The notes: generated from the letters alone by a model not told the origin. Counted from the stretch's first letter, positions 1 through 9,093 are shown. The stretch: DNA of 64,000 nt from Psychroflexus tropicus DSM 15496 (GCF_000378765.1 NZ_KB905343.1:66914-130913); one strand, 5' to 3'. Translations and numbers: made by a program.

Positions 1-662
1 AGACTGAGCCTCTCAACCGAGGTGAAAAAGTCTGGACAATTAATCCAGAAGATGTGGCCATTATAGGTGAACAATTCAAAACTGGAAAGTACAATGCTGA
101 GCGAACGGTTGCAATTACTGGTACTGCAGCAAAGCATAAAAAATATTTCAAAACAATTATTGGGTCGGAAGTGTCTTCTATTCTGAAAGATTATGAAGAC
201 AATTCAAGAATAATCAGTGGAGATGTATTAACTGGTGAGAAGGTTGAAGGTGATGGTTATCTGAATTTTTTCTCAAATACTCTAACAGTGATTCCAGAAG
301 GAGATAAGCACAGAATGTTCGGTTGGCTTCCATTTAAAGATAACGACATTCATTCTGCCTCAAAGACGTCTTTGGCATGGTTATTTCCTAATAAGAAGTA
401 TGAAGTTAATACCAACTTAAACGGTGAGGAAAGAGCTCTTGTGGTAACTGGTGAGATGGAAGAGGTAATGCCTTTGGATATTCTACCAATGCAACTTATT
501 AAAGCCTGCATGGCGGGTGATATTGAAAAAATGGAAAATCTTGGAATTTATGAAGTTGCTCCAGAAGATTTTGCTCTTGTAGATTACACGAATACGTCTA
601 AAATTGAAGCGCAGGAAATTATACGCAACGGTTTAGATATTATGATAACTGAAGTAGGATAA
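1..662 (+). CDS. nqrA: Na+-translocating NADH:quinone reductase subunit A (partial, 3' end)
   Basis: This is the C-terminal part of NqrA, the peripheral cytoplasmic subunit of the sodium-pumping NADH:quinone oxidoreductase. The reading frame is open from base 3, so the true start lies upstream of the window; the GTG at 54 is an internal codon. About 220 residues are visible, against roughly 450 for the family. The identity rests on position as first gene of an nqrABCDEF operon and on family-like stretches such as FGWLPF and MPLDILPMQLIKA. nqrB starts 14 bp after the stop, so the genes are almost certainly co-transcribed. Confidence 0.93.
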   Translation, partial: TEPLNRGEKVWTINPEDVAIIGEQFKTGKYNAERTVAITGTAAKHKKYFKTIIGSEVSSILKDYEDNSRIISGDVLTGEKVEGDGYLNFFSNTLTVIPEGDKHRMFGWLPFKDNDIHSASKTSLAWLFPNKKYEVNTNLNGEERALVVTGEMEEVMPLDILPMQLIKACMAGDIEKMENLGIYEVAPEDFALVDYTNTSKIEAQEIIRNGLDIMITEVG

Positions 663-676
663 ATTTATATAACACT

Positions 677-1849
677 ATGAATTGGATTAGACAGAAAATT
701 GATCAAATTAAGGAACCTTTTGAGCCTGGCAATAAGCTTGAAAAGTATCGCCCGGCAATAAATGCCTTAGATACGTTTTTGTTTGTGCCTGATCACACAA
801 CAAAAAAGGGTTCACACATTCGGGATGCAGTAGACCTGAAGAGGACGATGATTACAGTGGTCTTGGCTTTAGTTCCTGCCTTATTGTTTGGAATGTGGAA
901 TACAGGATATCAGCATTATACACAATTAGGTGAGAATCCAGCTATTTTAGATGCTTTTTTACATGGAGCTTATAAAATCGTACCAATGATTGTAGTTTCA
1001 TATGCTGTAGGACTTGGTTTAGAGTTTGCTTTTGCAATAATGAGAGGTCATGAGGTGAATGAAGGTTACTTGGTAACAGGTTTATTAATACCAATGATTA
1101 TGCCTGTGGATATTCCTTTATGGATGGTAGCTCTATCTGTGATCTTTGCCGTTCTTATTGGTAAAGAAGCATTTGGAGGTACTGGAATGAATATTCTAAA
1201 CCCAGCCTTAACGGCAAGAGCATTTGCCTATTTTGCATATCCAACTTATATGTCGGGAAACAAAGTTTGGGTAAGTGAAGCTTCTAACATAGATACAATT
1301 TCAGGAGAAACTATATTAGGTTCTGTTGCTGCAAATAAAGAAGTTACTTACACAGCTGCAGAAATGTTCACTGGTGTTATTCCTGGTTCTATTGCGGAGA
1401 CCTCTGTTATTTGTATAATAGCCGGAGCCTTGCTTTTAGTACTTACAAAAGTAGCAGACTGGAGAATTATTCTCAGTGGAGTATTAGGTGCAGCAGCTAT
1501 GGGCTTATTATTAAATGCTTTACCTTCTTTTGGTATAGAAGGTAATGGAATGACCAATTTTGCTTGGTATAATCACCTAATCGTAGGTGGGTTTGCATTT
1601 GGTATTGTCTTCATGGCAACCGATCCTGTGAGCGCAGCCCAAACTATGAAAGGGAAATGGATTTACGGAGCGCTTATCGGTTTAATTGCAATCTTAATTA
1701 GAACGTTAAACCCAGCATATCCTGAAGGAATTATGTTAGCCATTCTTCTTTTAAATGTTTTTGCGCCTACCATAGATCATTATGTGATCCAGGGAAATAT
1801 AAAAAGAAGACAAAAACGTTTATCAGCCAAAACAGTCAAAACAGCTTAA
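677..1849 (+). CDS. nqrB: Na+-translocating NADH:quinone reductase subunit B
   Basis: NqrB is the large integral-membrane subunit (390 residues, many hydrophobic helices) that binds riboflavin and a covalently attached FMN and carries part of the Na+ path. The sequence holds the typical GTGMNILNPALTARAF stretch and the late MATDPVSA motif. The FMN-attachment site, normally S(T)GAT, reads Ser209-Gly-Glu-Thr212: the acceptor threonine is kept but alanine is replaced by glutamate. The stop codon overlaps the start of nqrC by one base. apbE, which encodes the flavin transferase, lies about 4 kb downstream. Confidence 0.97.
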   Translation: MNWIRQKIDQIKEPFEPGNKLEKYRPAINALDTFLFVPDHTTKKGSHIRDAVDLKRTMITVVLALVPALLFGMWNTGYQHYTQLGENPAILDAFLHGAYKIVPMIVVSYAVGLGLEFAFAIMRGHEVNEGYLVTGLLIPMIMPVDIPLWMVALSVIFAVLIGKEAFGGTGMNILNPALTARAFAYFAYPTYMSGNKVWVSEASNIDTISGETILGSVAANKEVTYTAAEMFTGVIPGSIAETSVICIIAGALLLVLTKVADWRIILSGVLGAAAMGLLLNALPSFGIEGNGMTNFAWYNHLIVGGFAFGIVFMATDPVSAAQTMKGKWIYGALIGLIAILIRTLNPAYPEGIMLAILLLNVFAPTIDHYVIQGNIKRRQKRLSAKTVKTA

Positions 1850-2577
1850 TGATGGATAGAAACAGTAATGCTTACACATTTATTTTTGCAATAGCTATGG
1901 TTATTGTAGTTGCAGTTACCTTATCTTTTACTGCAACAAGTTTAAACCCATTGCAAAAAGAAAATGTGCGTAAAGAAAAAATGCAAAACATCTTATCTAC
2001 TATTGGAATCCAAACTTCCAGAGATGAGGCTGAAGAGCTTTTCAATAAGCACGTTACCCAACAGTACGCCTTGGACCATACTGGTCAAGAAAAAGAAGGA
2101 ATTAATGCCTTTCAGGTGGATTTAGCTAAAGAATTAGCTAAGCCTGTAGAAGAACAAACCTTCCCATTGTATTTGGCAAATTATGAAGGCCAAGAATTCT
2201 ACATTGCTCCTTTACGCGGTAGTGGATTATGGGATGCTATCTGGGGTTATATTGCTCTTAAAGATGATGCTAATACAGTAAAAGGTGTGGTTTTCGACCA
2301 TAAAGGTGAAACAGCAGGTTTAGGTGCTGAAATTACAACAGATTGGTTTCAGCAGAGATTTGTTGATGAGAAAATATTCGATGAAGAAGGTAATTTAGTT
2401 GGTGTAAGCGTTGTTAAAGGATATAGTGGAGGAAATAATAAGGATGACAATCAGGTCGATTCTATTTCTGGGGCAACCATTACCGGTGACGGTGTCACTG
2501 CTATGCTTTCCAAAAGGTTGAAAAATTATTTGCCTTTTTTCAAAAAACGTCAAGAAATTAAAGTTGTAACACGATAA
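1849..2577 (+). CDS. nqrC: Na+-translocating NADH:quinone reductase subunit C
   Basis: NqrC has one N-terminal transmembrane helix (about residues 10-30) and a periplasmic FMN-binding domain. The covalent flavin site SGAT is intact at residues 207-210, with Thr210 as the predicted FMN acceptor, inside the stretch [13 protein letters not shown]. The 242-residue length fits the family. It overlaps nqrB by one base and ends two bases before nqrD, in keeping with translational coupling. Confidence 0.97.
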   Translation: MMDRNSNAYTFIFAIAMVIVVAVTLSFTATSLNPLQKENVRKEKMQNILSTIGIQTSRDEAEELFNKHVTQQYALDHTGQEKEGINAFQVDLAKELAKPVEEQTFPLYLANYEGQEFYIAPLRGSGLWDAIWGYIALKDDANTVKGVVFDHKGETAGLGAEITTDWFQQRFVDEKIFDEEGNLVGVSVVKGYSGGNNKDDNQVDSISGATITGDGVTAMLSKRLKNYLPFFKKRQEIKVVTR

Positions 2578-2579
2578 AT

Positions 2580-3329
2580 ATGAGCTTAGAAACTAATCCA
2601 AAGCCTCAAACAGAAGAAGAAAAGAAAAAAAGCGAGATGCTACTTTTCTTATCTAGCTCTGAAGAGAAAGAACACTTCTTGTCGAAGGCTAATCGTAAAA
2701 TATTAAAAGATCCGCTAGATGATAATAATCCTATTACTGTTCAGGTTTTGGGGATTTGTTCAGCATTAGCTATTACAGTTCAGCTCAAGCCAGCTATTGT
2801 AATGTCTTTAGCTGTTGTATTTGTTATGGCATTCAGTAACGTCATTATTTCGATCTTAAGAAATTCTATACCTAGCCGAATAAGAATTATCGTTCAACTT
2901 GTAGTAGTTGCGTCCATGGTAATTCTTGTCGATCAGATCCTAAAAGCTTACGCCTTTGATGTAAGTAAGCAGTTATCCATCTTTATTGGGTTAATTATTA
3001 CCAACTGTATTATCATGGGTAGACTCGAAGCCTTTGCTTTAGGTAATGGTGTATATAAGTCTTTTCTTGATGGTATAGGAAATGCAGCTGGATATGGTTT
3101 AATCCTCATCATAGTCGCTTTCTTTAGAGAACTATTTGGTTCTGGCAAATTACTCGGTTATGAGGTTTTAGGTCATAAAGGAGTAACTTTAGCCGAATCT
3201 ACAGGATTATATGCGTTAGGATATCAGGATAATGGTTTCTTCTTGCTGTCCCCAATGGCGCTCATCGTAGTTGGAGTACTCATTTGGATACAAAGAGCGA
3301 GAAACAGAAAACTAATTGAAGAAAATTAA
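2580..3329 (+). CDS. nqrD: Na+-translocating NADH:quinone reductase subunit D
   Basis: NqrD is an integral-membrane subunit which, with NqrE, is known to hold an intramembrane iron centre through paired cysteines. Both expected cysteine contexts are visible (GICSALAIT and [13 protein letters not shown]). At 249 residues it is longer than the roughly 210 of proteobacterial homologues because of a charged N-terminal extension of about 45 residues rich in Glu and Lys. Met20 (codon at 2637) is an alternative start, but the ATG at 2580 directly follows the nqrC stop. Confidence 0.96.
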   Translation: MSLETNPKPQTEEEKKKSEMLLFLSSSEEKEHFLSKANRKILKDPLDDNNPITVQVLGICSALAITVQLKPAIVMSLAVVFVMAFSNVIISILRNSIPSRIRIIVQLVVVASMVILVDQILKAYAFDVSKQLSIFIGLIITNCIIMGRLEAFALGNGVYKSFLDGIGNAAGYGLILIIVAFFRELFGSGKLLGYEVLGHKGVTLAESTGLYALGYQDNGFFLLSPMALIVVGVLIWIQRARNRKLIEEN

Positions 3330-3342
3330 ATAACCCTCATAG

Positions 3343-3957
3343 ATGGATTTAGTAAACTTATTTGTAAAAAGTATTTTCATTGAGAACATGATTTTTGCCT
3401 ATTTCTTAGGAATGTGTTCTTATTTAGCTGTTTCTAAAACAGTAAAAACGGCAGTTGGACTTGGTGCAGCAGTTATTTTTGTATTGCTCATCACAGTTCC
3501 TGTAAATTATCTCTTAGATAATTACTTACTTCAGGCTGGAGCTTTATCCTGGTTAGGTCCAGAATTTGCTGATGTAGACTTGAGCTTCCTTAGTTTTATC
3601 ATGTTTATTGCGGTGATCGCATCTATGGTACAACTGGTTGAAATGATTGTTGAAAAATTTGCGCCAGCTCTCTATGGATCTCTTGGTATTTTTTTACCAT
3701 TAATCGCTGTAAATTGTGCTATTTTAGGTGGATCCCTTTTTATGCAGCAAAAGGATTTCAGTGGTATAGAAGGTGCAGCAGTTTATGGACTTGGAAGTGG
3801 TATTGGTTGGTTTTTAGCTATTTTGGCTATTGCAGCTATACGAGAAAAGATCGCCTACTCTAATGTTCCTGCACCGCTTAAAGGGTTAGGAATAACCTTT
3901 ATCATTACAGGATTGATGGCAATAGGATTTATGAGTTTCATGGGAATTAAATTATAA
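3343..3957 (+). CDS. nqrE: Na+-translocating NADH:quinone reductase subunit E
   Basis: NqrE is a 204-residue membrane protein of about six helices, homologous to NqrD and to RnfA. The cysteines that contribute to the NqrD/E iron site are present in [10 protein letters not shown] and [11 protein letters not shown]. It lies 13 bp after nqrD and 12 bp before nqrF, all on the plus strand. Confidence 0.97.
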   Translation: MDLVNLFVKSIFIENMIFAYFLGMCSYLAVSKTVKTAVGLGAAVIFVLLITVPVNYLLDNYLLQAGALSWLGPEFADVDLSFLSFIMFIAVIASMVQLVEMIVEKFAPALYGSLGIFLPLIAVNCAILGGSLFMQQKDFSGIEGAAVYGLGSGIGWFLAILAIAAIREKIAYSNVPAPLKGLGITFIITGLMAIGFMSFMGIKL

Positions 3958-3969
3958 ACACAGAAGATT

Positions 3970-5259
3970 ATGACAGTTATATTAGCGAGTGTTGCAGTAT
4001 TCTTAACCTTAATTTTGTTGTTGGTGGTTATTTTGCTTTCAGCAAAAGCAAAATTATCGCCTTCAGGTCCTGTTAAGATTAATGTAAATGGAGAAGAGGA
4101 CTTAGAAGTTGGATCAGGATCAACCCTCTTAAGTACTTTAGGAGATAATAAATTATTTCTTCCTTCTGCTTGTGGTGGAGGTGGAACTTGTGTTCAGTGT
4201 AAATGTATCGTAAAAGATGGTGGAGGAGCTATTTTGCCTACCGAAGAGCCTCATTTTACGAGGAAAGAAATCGCTGAAGGCTGGAGACTTGGGTGCCAAG
4301 TGAAAGTCAAACAAGACATGAAGATTGAAATTCCTGAAGAAGTTTTTGGTATCAAGAAATGGGAAGCTACGGTGGTGTCTAACTATAATGTTGCGTCTTT
4401 TATTAAGGAATTTATCGTTGAAATTCCAGAAGATATGGATTACAAAGCAGGAGGCTATATTCAAATTGAAGTTCCACCATGTGAAGTAAAATTTGAAGAT
4501 ATGGACATCTCTGCTCATCCAGAGGAGCATCCTGGTGAGAAAGATAAATTTAAAACCGAGTGGGATAATTTTAAATTATGGCCCTTAGTGATGAAAAATA
4601 GTGAAACCGTAGAGAGAGCCTATTCTATGGCTTCCTACCCGGCAGAAGGTAAGCGAATTATGTTGAATGTTCGTATTGCAACACCTCCTTTTGACAGAGC
4701 TAAAGGTGATTGGATGGATGTGAATCCTGGTGTAGCATCCTCATACATATTTAATTGTAAAGAAGGAGATAAGGTGACAATTTCTGGTCCATACGGTGAG
4801 TTTTTTATCAACGAAAGTGAAGCTGAAATGCTTTATGTAGGTGGTGGAGCAGGTATGGCGCCAATGAGGTCTCACTTATATCACTTGTTCAGAACCTTAA
4901 AGACTGGTAGAAAAGTTACTTATTGGTATGGTGGTAGATCTAAGCGTGAATTATTCTATATTGATCATTTTAAAGCATTAGAGAAAGATTTTCCAAACTT
5001 TAAATTTTACATGGCTTTATCTGAGCCTATGGAAGAAGACAATTGGAAAGAAAAAGATGGAATTGATGGTGAAGGAGACGGCTTTGTAGGATTTATTCAC
5101 CAGTGTGTAATCGATAATTACTTAAATCACCACGAAGAACCTGAAGATATAGAATTATATTTTTGTGGTCCTCCATTGATGAACCAGGCGGTTCAAAAAA
5201 TGGGAGAAGATTTTGGAATTCCAGACGAAAATATCAGGTTTGATGATTTCGGAGGATAA
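3970..5259 (+). CDS. nqrF: Na+-translocating NADH:quinone reductase subunit F
   Basis: NqrF is the electron-entry subunit: it oxidises NADH through FAD and passes electrons to a 2Fe-2S cluster. The 429-residue product has an N-terminal membrane anchor (residues 1-27), a plant-type ferredoxin domain with Cys68, Cys74, Cys77 and Cys109 as cluster ligands, then a ferredoxin-reductase module with the FAD-binding RAYSMASYP motif and the NADH-binding [11 protein letters not shown] motif. It ends with the usual acidic DDFGG-type tail. It is the last nqr gene and is followed by a strong terminator. Confidence 0.97.
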   Translation: MTVILASVAVFLTLILLLVVILLSAKAKLSPSGPVKINVNGEEDLEVGSGSTLLSTLGDNKLFLPSACGGGGTCVQCKCIVKDGGGAILPTEEPHFTRKEIAEGWRLGCQVKVKQDMKIEIPEEVFGIKKWEATVVSNYNVASFIKEFIVEIPEDMDYKAGGYIQIEVPPCEVKFEDMDISAHPEEHPGEKDKFKTEWDNFKLWPLVMKNSETVERAYSMASYPAEGKRIMLNVRIATPPFDRAKGDWMDVNPGVASSYIFNCKEGDKVTISGPYGEFFINESEAEMLYVGGGAGMAPMRSHLYHLFRTLKTGRKVTYWYGGRSKRELFYIDHFKALEKDFPNFKFYMALSEPMEEDNWKEKDGIDGEGDGFVGFIHQCVIDNYLNHHEEPEDIELYFCGPPLMNQAVQKMGEDFGIPDENIRFDDFGG

Positions 5260-5275
5260 AATTAATTGACCTTAA

Positions 5276-5305
5276 AAACCCAAACATCTATGTTTGGGTT
5301 TTTTT
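5276..5305 (+). terminator. Rho-independent terminator of the nqr operon
   Basis: A perfect 11-bp inverted repeat (AAACCCAAACA / TGTTTGGGTTT) with a four-base loop, followed by a run of T, lies 17 bp after the nqrF stop. It separates nqrABCDEF from the next gene pair. Confidence 0.9.
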
Positions 5306-5317
5306 ATATAATGACAT

Positions 5318-5677
5318 ATGGGACTACTTTCAGAACAACAACTTCATAATTTAGCGATGAACGTGGTAGGTAAAGACCTGGAAGAAATGGGTTACGAGTT
5401 TCTGGCTGTTAATAGTAAAAAGTCAAAAAACCCTCAGTTTGTAGCTACAAAAGATAAGAAATTGATTTTCGTTGTTGTTAGAGCTGTAAAATATCCTGAT
5501 AACCCTGTGATCTATAATGAAGAACTAATGAAAAAGGTTTCAGATCATGGTATAAATTATAAAGCCAAAACCTTTTATGCTGGTGTAGGTATTGCCAATT
5601 CTCTCAGTTATGATTTACCTGTGGATTCTGAAGAGGATTATGTACTAAATTATACAGGCTTAATTGAAATTAAATGA
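5318..5677 (+). CDS. Conserved small protein between nqrF and apbE
   Basis: A 119-residue soluble protein of unknown function with no signal peptide or membrane segment. It holds a FVATKDKKLIFVVVRAV core that suggests an alternating alpha/beta fold. In Flavobacteriaceae, proteins of this type are, as I recall, often labelled NQR subunit F because of their position, but none of the NqrF ferredoxin or flavin motifs is present. Its stop codon overlaps the apbE start (ATGA), so the two are translationally coupled. A role in assembly or flavinylation of the complex is only inferred from position. Confidence 0.8.
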   Translation: MGLLSEQQLHNLAMNVVGKDLEEMGYEFLAVNSKKSKNPQFVATKDKKLIFVVVRAVKYPDNPVIYNEELMKKVSDHGINYKAKTFYAGVGIANSLSYDLPVDSEEDYVLNYTGLIEIK

Positions 5678-6678
5678 GGTATTTATCTTTACTATTAATC
5701 TTTCTTTTTTGCTCATGTGCAAAGGATTCTAATGCCGTTAAAAGTCTTAAGGGCGAAGCTTTAGGAACAACTTATTCTATTCAATACTTTTCAGATTCAG
5801 ATCAGGTGACTAGCAAAGAAATCGATTCTATCCTTGAGGTTATTAACACCTCAATGAGTACCTATATCAAGAATTCAGATATCTCCAAAATAAACGACGG
5901 TGACAGGTCAATTCAAGTTGATGAGCATTTCAGGACTGTTTTCTTAGCATCTAAATCTATTTATCAAAAAACTGATGGTTATTTTGATCCAAGTGTTGGA
6001 TTATTAGTCAATGCCTATGGATTTGGCCCTGAAGGTTATGCAGAGGATGTCACTGAAACTGAAATCGACTCTATATATAATCTCGTAGGCTTTGATAAAA
6101 TTGAGCTCACAAATCAAAATAAAATTAAGTCCAGTAATCAATACTTATACTTGGACTTCAATGCCATTGCTAAAGGTTATACTGTAGATGTTTTTGGAAA
6201 CTTTCTTAGTTCTAAAGGCCTCAATAATTATTTAGTAGAAATAGGGGGAGAAGTGAAAGTGGAGGGAAAAAATAAGGAAAGAAATGGATCCTGGAAAGTC
6301 GGGATTGAGTTACCTATGGAAGATGGTTCTCGAGAATTGGCTTACAGTTTAGAATTACAAGACCAGTCACTTGCAACTTCAGGTAATTACAGAAAATTCA
6401 GAATAGACTCTTTATCGGGGAAGAAATATGTCCACACCATCAACCCTAGGACTGGGAAGTCGCAAAAGACAGATCTTCTTTCAGCTTCAGTGATCACCAC
6501 CAATTGTACTGATGCTGATGCATACGCTACTGCTTTCATGGCTATGGGGTTTGAGAAAGCTAAAGCTTACCTGAAACAAGCTAAGGGTTTAGAAGTCATA
6601 TTCATCTATTCTGATGCAAATGGTAACCAAAAAACTTTTATTTCAGATTCACTGCAGGACGCTGTAGATGAATTTTAA
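5674..6678 (+). CDS. apbE: FAD:protein FMN transferase (ApbE family lipoprotein)
   Basis: ApbE transfers FMN from FAD to threonine in S(T)GAT sites; its expected targets here are NqrC and NqrB. The 334-residue product begins with a lipoprotein signal (LIFLFCSCAK), placing it outside the inner membrane. It has the family motifs DFNAIAKGYTVD, GGEVKVEG, ATSGNYRKF, HTINPRTG and the metal-binding TNCTDADAYATA near the C-terminus. It overlaps the upstream gene by four bases and converges on the methyltransferase gene with a four-base overlap. Confidence 0.95.
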   Translation: MRYLSLLLIFLFCSCAKDSNAVKSLKGEALGTTYSIQYFSDSDQVTSKEIDSILEVINTSMSTYIKNSDISKINDGDRSIQVDEHFRTVFLASKSIYQKTDGYFDPSVGLLVNAYGFGPEGYAEDVTETEIDSIYNLVGFDKIELTNQNKIKSSNQYLYLDFNAIAKGYTVDVFGNFLSSKGLNNYLVEIGGEVKVEGKNKERNGSWKVGIELPMEDGSRELAYSLELQDQSLATSGNYRKFRIDSLSGKKYVHTINPRTGKSQKTDLLSASVITTNCTDADAYATAFMAMGFEKAKAYLKQAKGLEVIFIYSDANGNQKTFISDSLQDAVDEF

Positions 6679-7445
6679 GATGGCTTAAAGCCAATTGGAA
6701 TAAGCTCACCTTTTTGTAATCTGTAGTAATCGATTTCTTTATCACTTAATTCGGCAGTAAGATCAACTGCTGTAACCTCAAATCCAATGGAGCTCAATTT
6801 GTCAAAGAAGTCCAGACCATAAACTCTCAGGTGATCATATTGACCAAAAATTTTAGCTCTTTCTTTTTGACCTGTGATAGAATCGTCTTCAAAGGTTTTC
6901 TTTCTGGTTAAATCCTGCGGTATTTGGAGAATCGCCATTCCTTTAGGTTTTAAAACTCTGTAAATCTCTTCAAGAGCTTTTGTATCGTCTTTGATATGTT
7001 CTAAAACATGATTACAAATGACGGTATCGTATGTATTGGTTTCAAAAGGTAAATGGCATATATCTGCTTTAACGTCTGCAATGGGAGAATTGAGGTCTGT
7101 AGTCGTGTAGTCGAGGTGATTTAGGCTCTTAAAACGCTTGTAAAAAGCTTGTTCCGGAGCAAAGTGGAGTACTTTTTGAGCCTTGCTAAAAAATTCTGTT
7201 TTGTTTTGAAGATAAAGCCATAAAAGTCGATGCCTTTCTAAAGAAAGGGTAGAAGGGCTTAATACATTAGATCTTTTTTTCTCATATCCATAAGGAAGAA
7301 ATTTCGAAAATGTTTTACCGTCGATGGGATCTTTGTAGGTATTTCCTTTGTATAGGAGAAGCAGTACAGGTTTGAGTAGTAAACTAATTCGAATTAAAAA
7401 AGGTCTCGGAAATAAATTGAGTAATACTTGAAAAGGTTTCTTCAA
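6675..7445 (-). CDS. Class I SAM-dependent methyltransferase
   Basis: A 256-residue protein with a Rossmann methyltransferase core from about residue 90: motif I region VLHFAPEQAF, an acidic residue after strand two (TTDLNSPIADVKAD), then CNHVLEHIKDD and the RVLKPKGMAILQIP strand typical of methyltransferase type 11. The first 60 residues are basic and hydrophobic. The substrate cannot be read from sequence. It converges on apbE with a four-base overlap and lies just upstream of the tRNA-Leu gene on the opposite side. Confidence 0.85.
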   Translation of the reverse strand: MKKPFQVLLNLFPRPFLIRISLLLKPVLLLLYKGNTYKDPIDGKTFSKFLPYGYEKKRSNVLSPSTLSLERHRLLWLYLQNKTEFFSKAQKVLHFAPEQAFYKRFKSLNHLDYTTTDLNSPIADVKADICHLPFETNTYDTVICNHVLEHIKDDTKALEEIYRVLKPKGMAILQIPQDLTRKKTFEDDSITGQKERAKIFGQYDHLRVYGLDFFDKLSSIGFEVTAVDLTAELSDKEIDYYRLQKGELIPIGFKPS

Positions 7446-7471
7446 AATATTTTAATAAGAAGTTGAAAAAG

Positions 7472-7555
7472 TGCCCAGAGCGGGAGTCGAACCCGCACGC
7501 CCTAATGGACACATGGCCCTCAACCATGCCTGTCTACCAGTTCCAGCACCTGGGC
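7472..7555 (-). tRNA. tRNA-Leu (anticodon GAG)
   Basis: An 84-nt class II tRNA. The acceptor stem GCCCAGG pairs with TCTGGGC, the discriminator base is A, and the CCA is not encoded. The anticodon stem CATGG/CCATG closes the seven-base loop TTGAGGG, giving anticodon GAG, which reads CUC and CUU leucine codons. A long variable arm and the T-loop TTCGACT are present. Confidence 0.95.
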
Positions 7556-7638
7556 ATATTAACAAATATAAACTTAAATCAAGTAATCTGAAATTGATCA
7601 AGATTAATATTTATAAAAGTTAAGGTAGGAAATAAAAG

Positions 7639-7690
7639 TGATCTGGCTGGGGCTTCCTTCGACATCGCTCAGGATAGACTTCTTACCCAA
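7639..7690 (-). repeat. Truncated tRNA-Lys 3' end fused to a dispersed intergenic repeat
   Basis: Bases 7639-7654 repeat exactly the last 16 bases of the tRNA-Lys genes (as written on the plus strand), then leave the tRNA sequence and continue as TCCTTCGACATCGCTCAGG. On the minus strand this core is of the CCTGAGCGA.GTCGAAGG type that I recall as a dispersed repeat in many genomes. A second copy of the repeat part starts at 7823, before the second tRNA-Lys. Confidence 0.75.
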
Positions 7691-7711
7691 AAAGATCGAA
7701 ACTATAATTAG

Positions 7712-7784
7712 TGATCTGGCTGGGGCTCGAACCCAGGACCCTCTCCTTAAAAGGGAGATGCTCTACCAACTGAGCTACCAGATC
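7712..7784 (-). tRNA. tRNA-Lys (anticodon TTT), copy 1
   Basis: A 73-nt tRNA with acceptor GATCTGG/CCAGATC, D-arm GCTC...GAGC, anticodon stem TCTCC/GGAGA closing the loop CTTTTAA (anticodon TTT), T-arm CTGGG/CCCAG and discriminator A. It is identical over its length to the copy at 7881-7953 and probably shares its promoter. Confidence 0.96.
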
Positions 7785-7822
7785 TGAAATAATGTAATGA
7801 ACTTTAGTGTTGAACTAGTTGA

Positions 7823-7860
7823 GGCTTCCTTCAACTTTGCTCAGGATAGACTTCTCACCA
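7823..7860 (-). repeat. Second copy of the tRNA-linked intergenic repeat
   Basis: This stretch (GGCTTCCTTCAACTTTGC... on the plus strand) matches the repeat at 7651-7690 with a few substitutions. In both places the repeat is followed by an A-rich spacer, the string ACTATAATTAG and a tRNA-Lys, so the duplicated block includes the tRNA and its 3' flank. Confidence 0.7.
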
Positions 7861-7880
7861 AAAAATTAAACTATAATTAG

Positions 7881-7953
7881 TGATCTGGCTGGGGCTCGAA
7901 CCCAGGACCCTCTCCTTAAAAGGGAGATGCTCTACCAACTGAGCTACCAGATC
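7881..7953 (-). tRNA. tRNA-Lys (anticodon TTT), copy 2
   Basis: Identical in sequence and structure to the tRNA-Lys at 7712-7784. On the minus strand it is the promoter-proximal copy, preceded by a canonical promoter about 20 bases upstream. Confidence 0.96.
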
Positions 7954-7974
7954 TAATGCTTCTTTTTGCGGGTG

Positions 7975-8004
7975 CAAATATAATATCTTCCTTTGTTATA
8001 TCAA
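7975..8004 (-). promoter_or_regulatory. Bacteroidetes-type promoter of the tRNA-Lys genes
   Basis: On the minus strand the sequence is TTG, a 19-base spacer, then TATATTTG, which fits the Bacteroidetes -33 (TTG) and -7 (TAnnTTTG) elements exactly. The -7 element ends 22 bases before the tRNA. Confidence 0.8.
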
Positions 8005-8056
8005 GGAAAAATAAATTAAATTTGAAACATTTTTAATTTGTTCAAACAAGGTGATT

Positions 8057-8590
8057 ATGAAGGTGATTTTATTAGGTTATATGGGAGTTGGAAAATCAAC
8101 TTTAGGGCGACTCTTAGCTGAGAACTTAAATACAAAGTTTATAGATCTGGATGATTATATCGAAAGTCGAGAACATTTATCTATCCCAGAAATTTTTAAT
8201 ACAAAAGGAGAGATTTATTTCAGGAAAAAAGAGTCAAAAGCTCTTGAGTATCTTTTAGGTACAAATGAAAACTTTGTACTGGCATTAGGTGGGGGGACTC
8301 CGGTCTATGGTTCTAATATGGAAGCAATTGTGAAGGCAGAACAAGTGACTTCTATTTACCTAAAACTTCAATTAGATCAACTAGTAGATAGATTGTTTAA
8401 TGAGAGGAAGGACAGACCAATTATTTCCCATTATGAAAGCAAACTTGAATTTGAAGAATTTGTAAGAAAGCACCTTTTTGAGAGACAACAATTTTATTTT
8501 CTAGCCGATCATAACTTAGACCTAACAGAGACTTCTCCTGAAGCTGGCCTTCAAAAATTACTGGAATTGCTAGGCAAAAGCGATAATTAA
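8057..8590 (+). CDS. aroK: Shikimate kinase
   Basis: Shikimate kinase phosphorylates shikimate in the chorismate pathway. The P-loop GYMGVGKST is near the N-terminus, followed by the substrate-binding DLDDYIE and the GGGTP motif; the lid carries NERKDRP. The ATG at 8057 (177 residues) is preferred over the in-frame GTG two codons earlier because homologues begin just before the P-loop and an AAGG lies upstream of it. The last codons overlap the convergent phosphoribosyltransferase gene by four bases. Confidence 0.93.
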   Translation: MKVILLGYMGVGKSTLGRLLAENLNTKFIDLDDYIESREHLSIPEIFNTKGEIYFRKKESKALEYLLGTNENFVLALGGGTPVYGSNMEAIVKAEQVTSIYLKLQLDQLVDRLFNERKDRPIISHYESKLEFEEFVRKHLFERQQFYFLADHNLDLTETSPEAGLQKLLELLGKSDN

Positions 8591-9087
8591 AAAAGTTGAG
8601 CTTTAGAAGGTTGAGAAAAATCAACTTCCACACGTTCATTAAGGGAAGTTGAAAGCGAAATACCTTTAAAATCTGCTTTTATAGGATATTTTTTATGGTT
8701 TCTGTCAACCAGTACAGCTGTTTTAAACTGTTTTAAAGGGACATTCAAAAAGTGTTTGGCGGCAAACATTAAAGTAGAGCCTGTGTTTAAAACGTCATCA
8801 ACTAATACAAGACTTTTGGACTCATACACTTCTGCCTCAACAGAAACATTTACTTTCTCCAATGGATTTTTTTTGTCGATCGCAACTTGAGCAAGTATGA
8901 TCTGCTTTTCTGATAATGCTTTAATTTGATCTGAGATTAGTTTAGCAAAAACAGCTCCGTTTTCTATAATTCCGGCTATAACTATTAAGTCATCACTGAC
9001 GCAGGTCTCTAAAATTTGAAGAGCGATTCGTTTAGTTTTAATTCTGATATCTTCTTCAGATAAAATCAGGGTAGATTCTGTTTTCAT
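8587..9087 (-). CDS. Phosphoribosyltransferase family protein
   Basis: A 166-residue type I phosphoribosyltransferase. The PRPP-binding loop LVLVDDVLNTGSTL is at residues 93-106, with a preceding beta-strand that recalls PyrR and hypoxanthine phosphoribosyltransferases. The base specificity cannot be decided; regulator-like PyrR activity is possible, but no pyr genes are nearby. It lies six bases downstream of the S4-domain gene on the same strand. Confidence 0.85.
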   Translation of the reverse strand: MKTESTLILSEEDIRIKTKRIALQILETCVSDDLIVIAGIIENGAVFAKLISDQIKALSEKQIILAQVAIDKKNPLEKVNVSVEAEVYESKSLVLVDDVLNTGSTLMFAAKHFLNVPLKQFKTAVLVDRNHKKYPIKADFKGISLSTSLNERVEVDFSQPSKAQLF

Positions 9088-9093
9088 AAGGTT

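Noticed and set aside
4153-4530. 125-codon minus-strand ORF inside nqrF
   Set aside because: It lies wholly opposite nqrF, has an aromatic, low-complexity translation and no start signal; shadow of the real gene.
5318-5677. NQR subunit F
   Set aside because: A full nqrF is present upstream, and this protein has no ferredoxin cysteines or flavin/NADH motifs.
8587-9087. PyrR uracil phosphoribosyltransferase/regulator
   Set aside because: The PRPP loop fits several phosphoribosyltransferase groups and there is no pyr operon context, so the specific name was not used.
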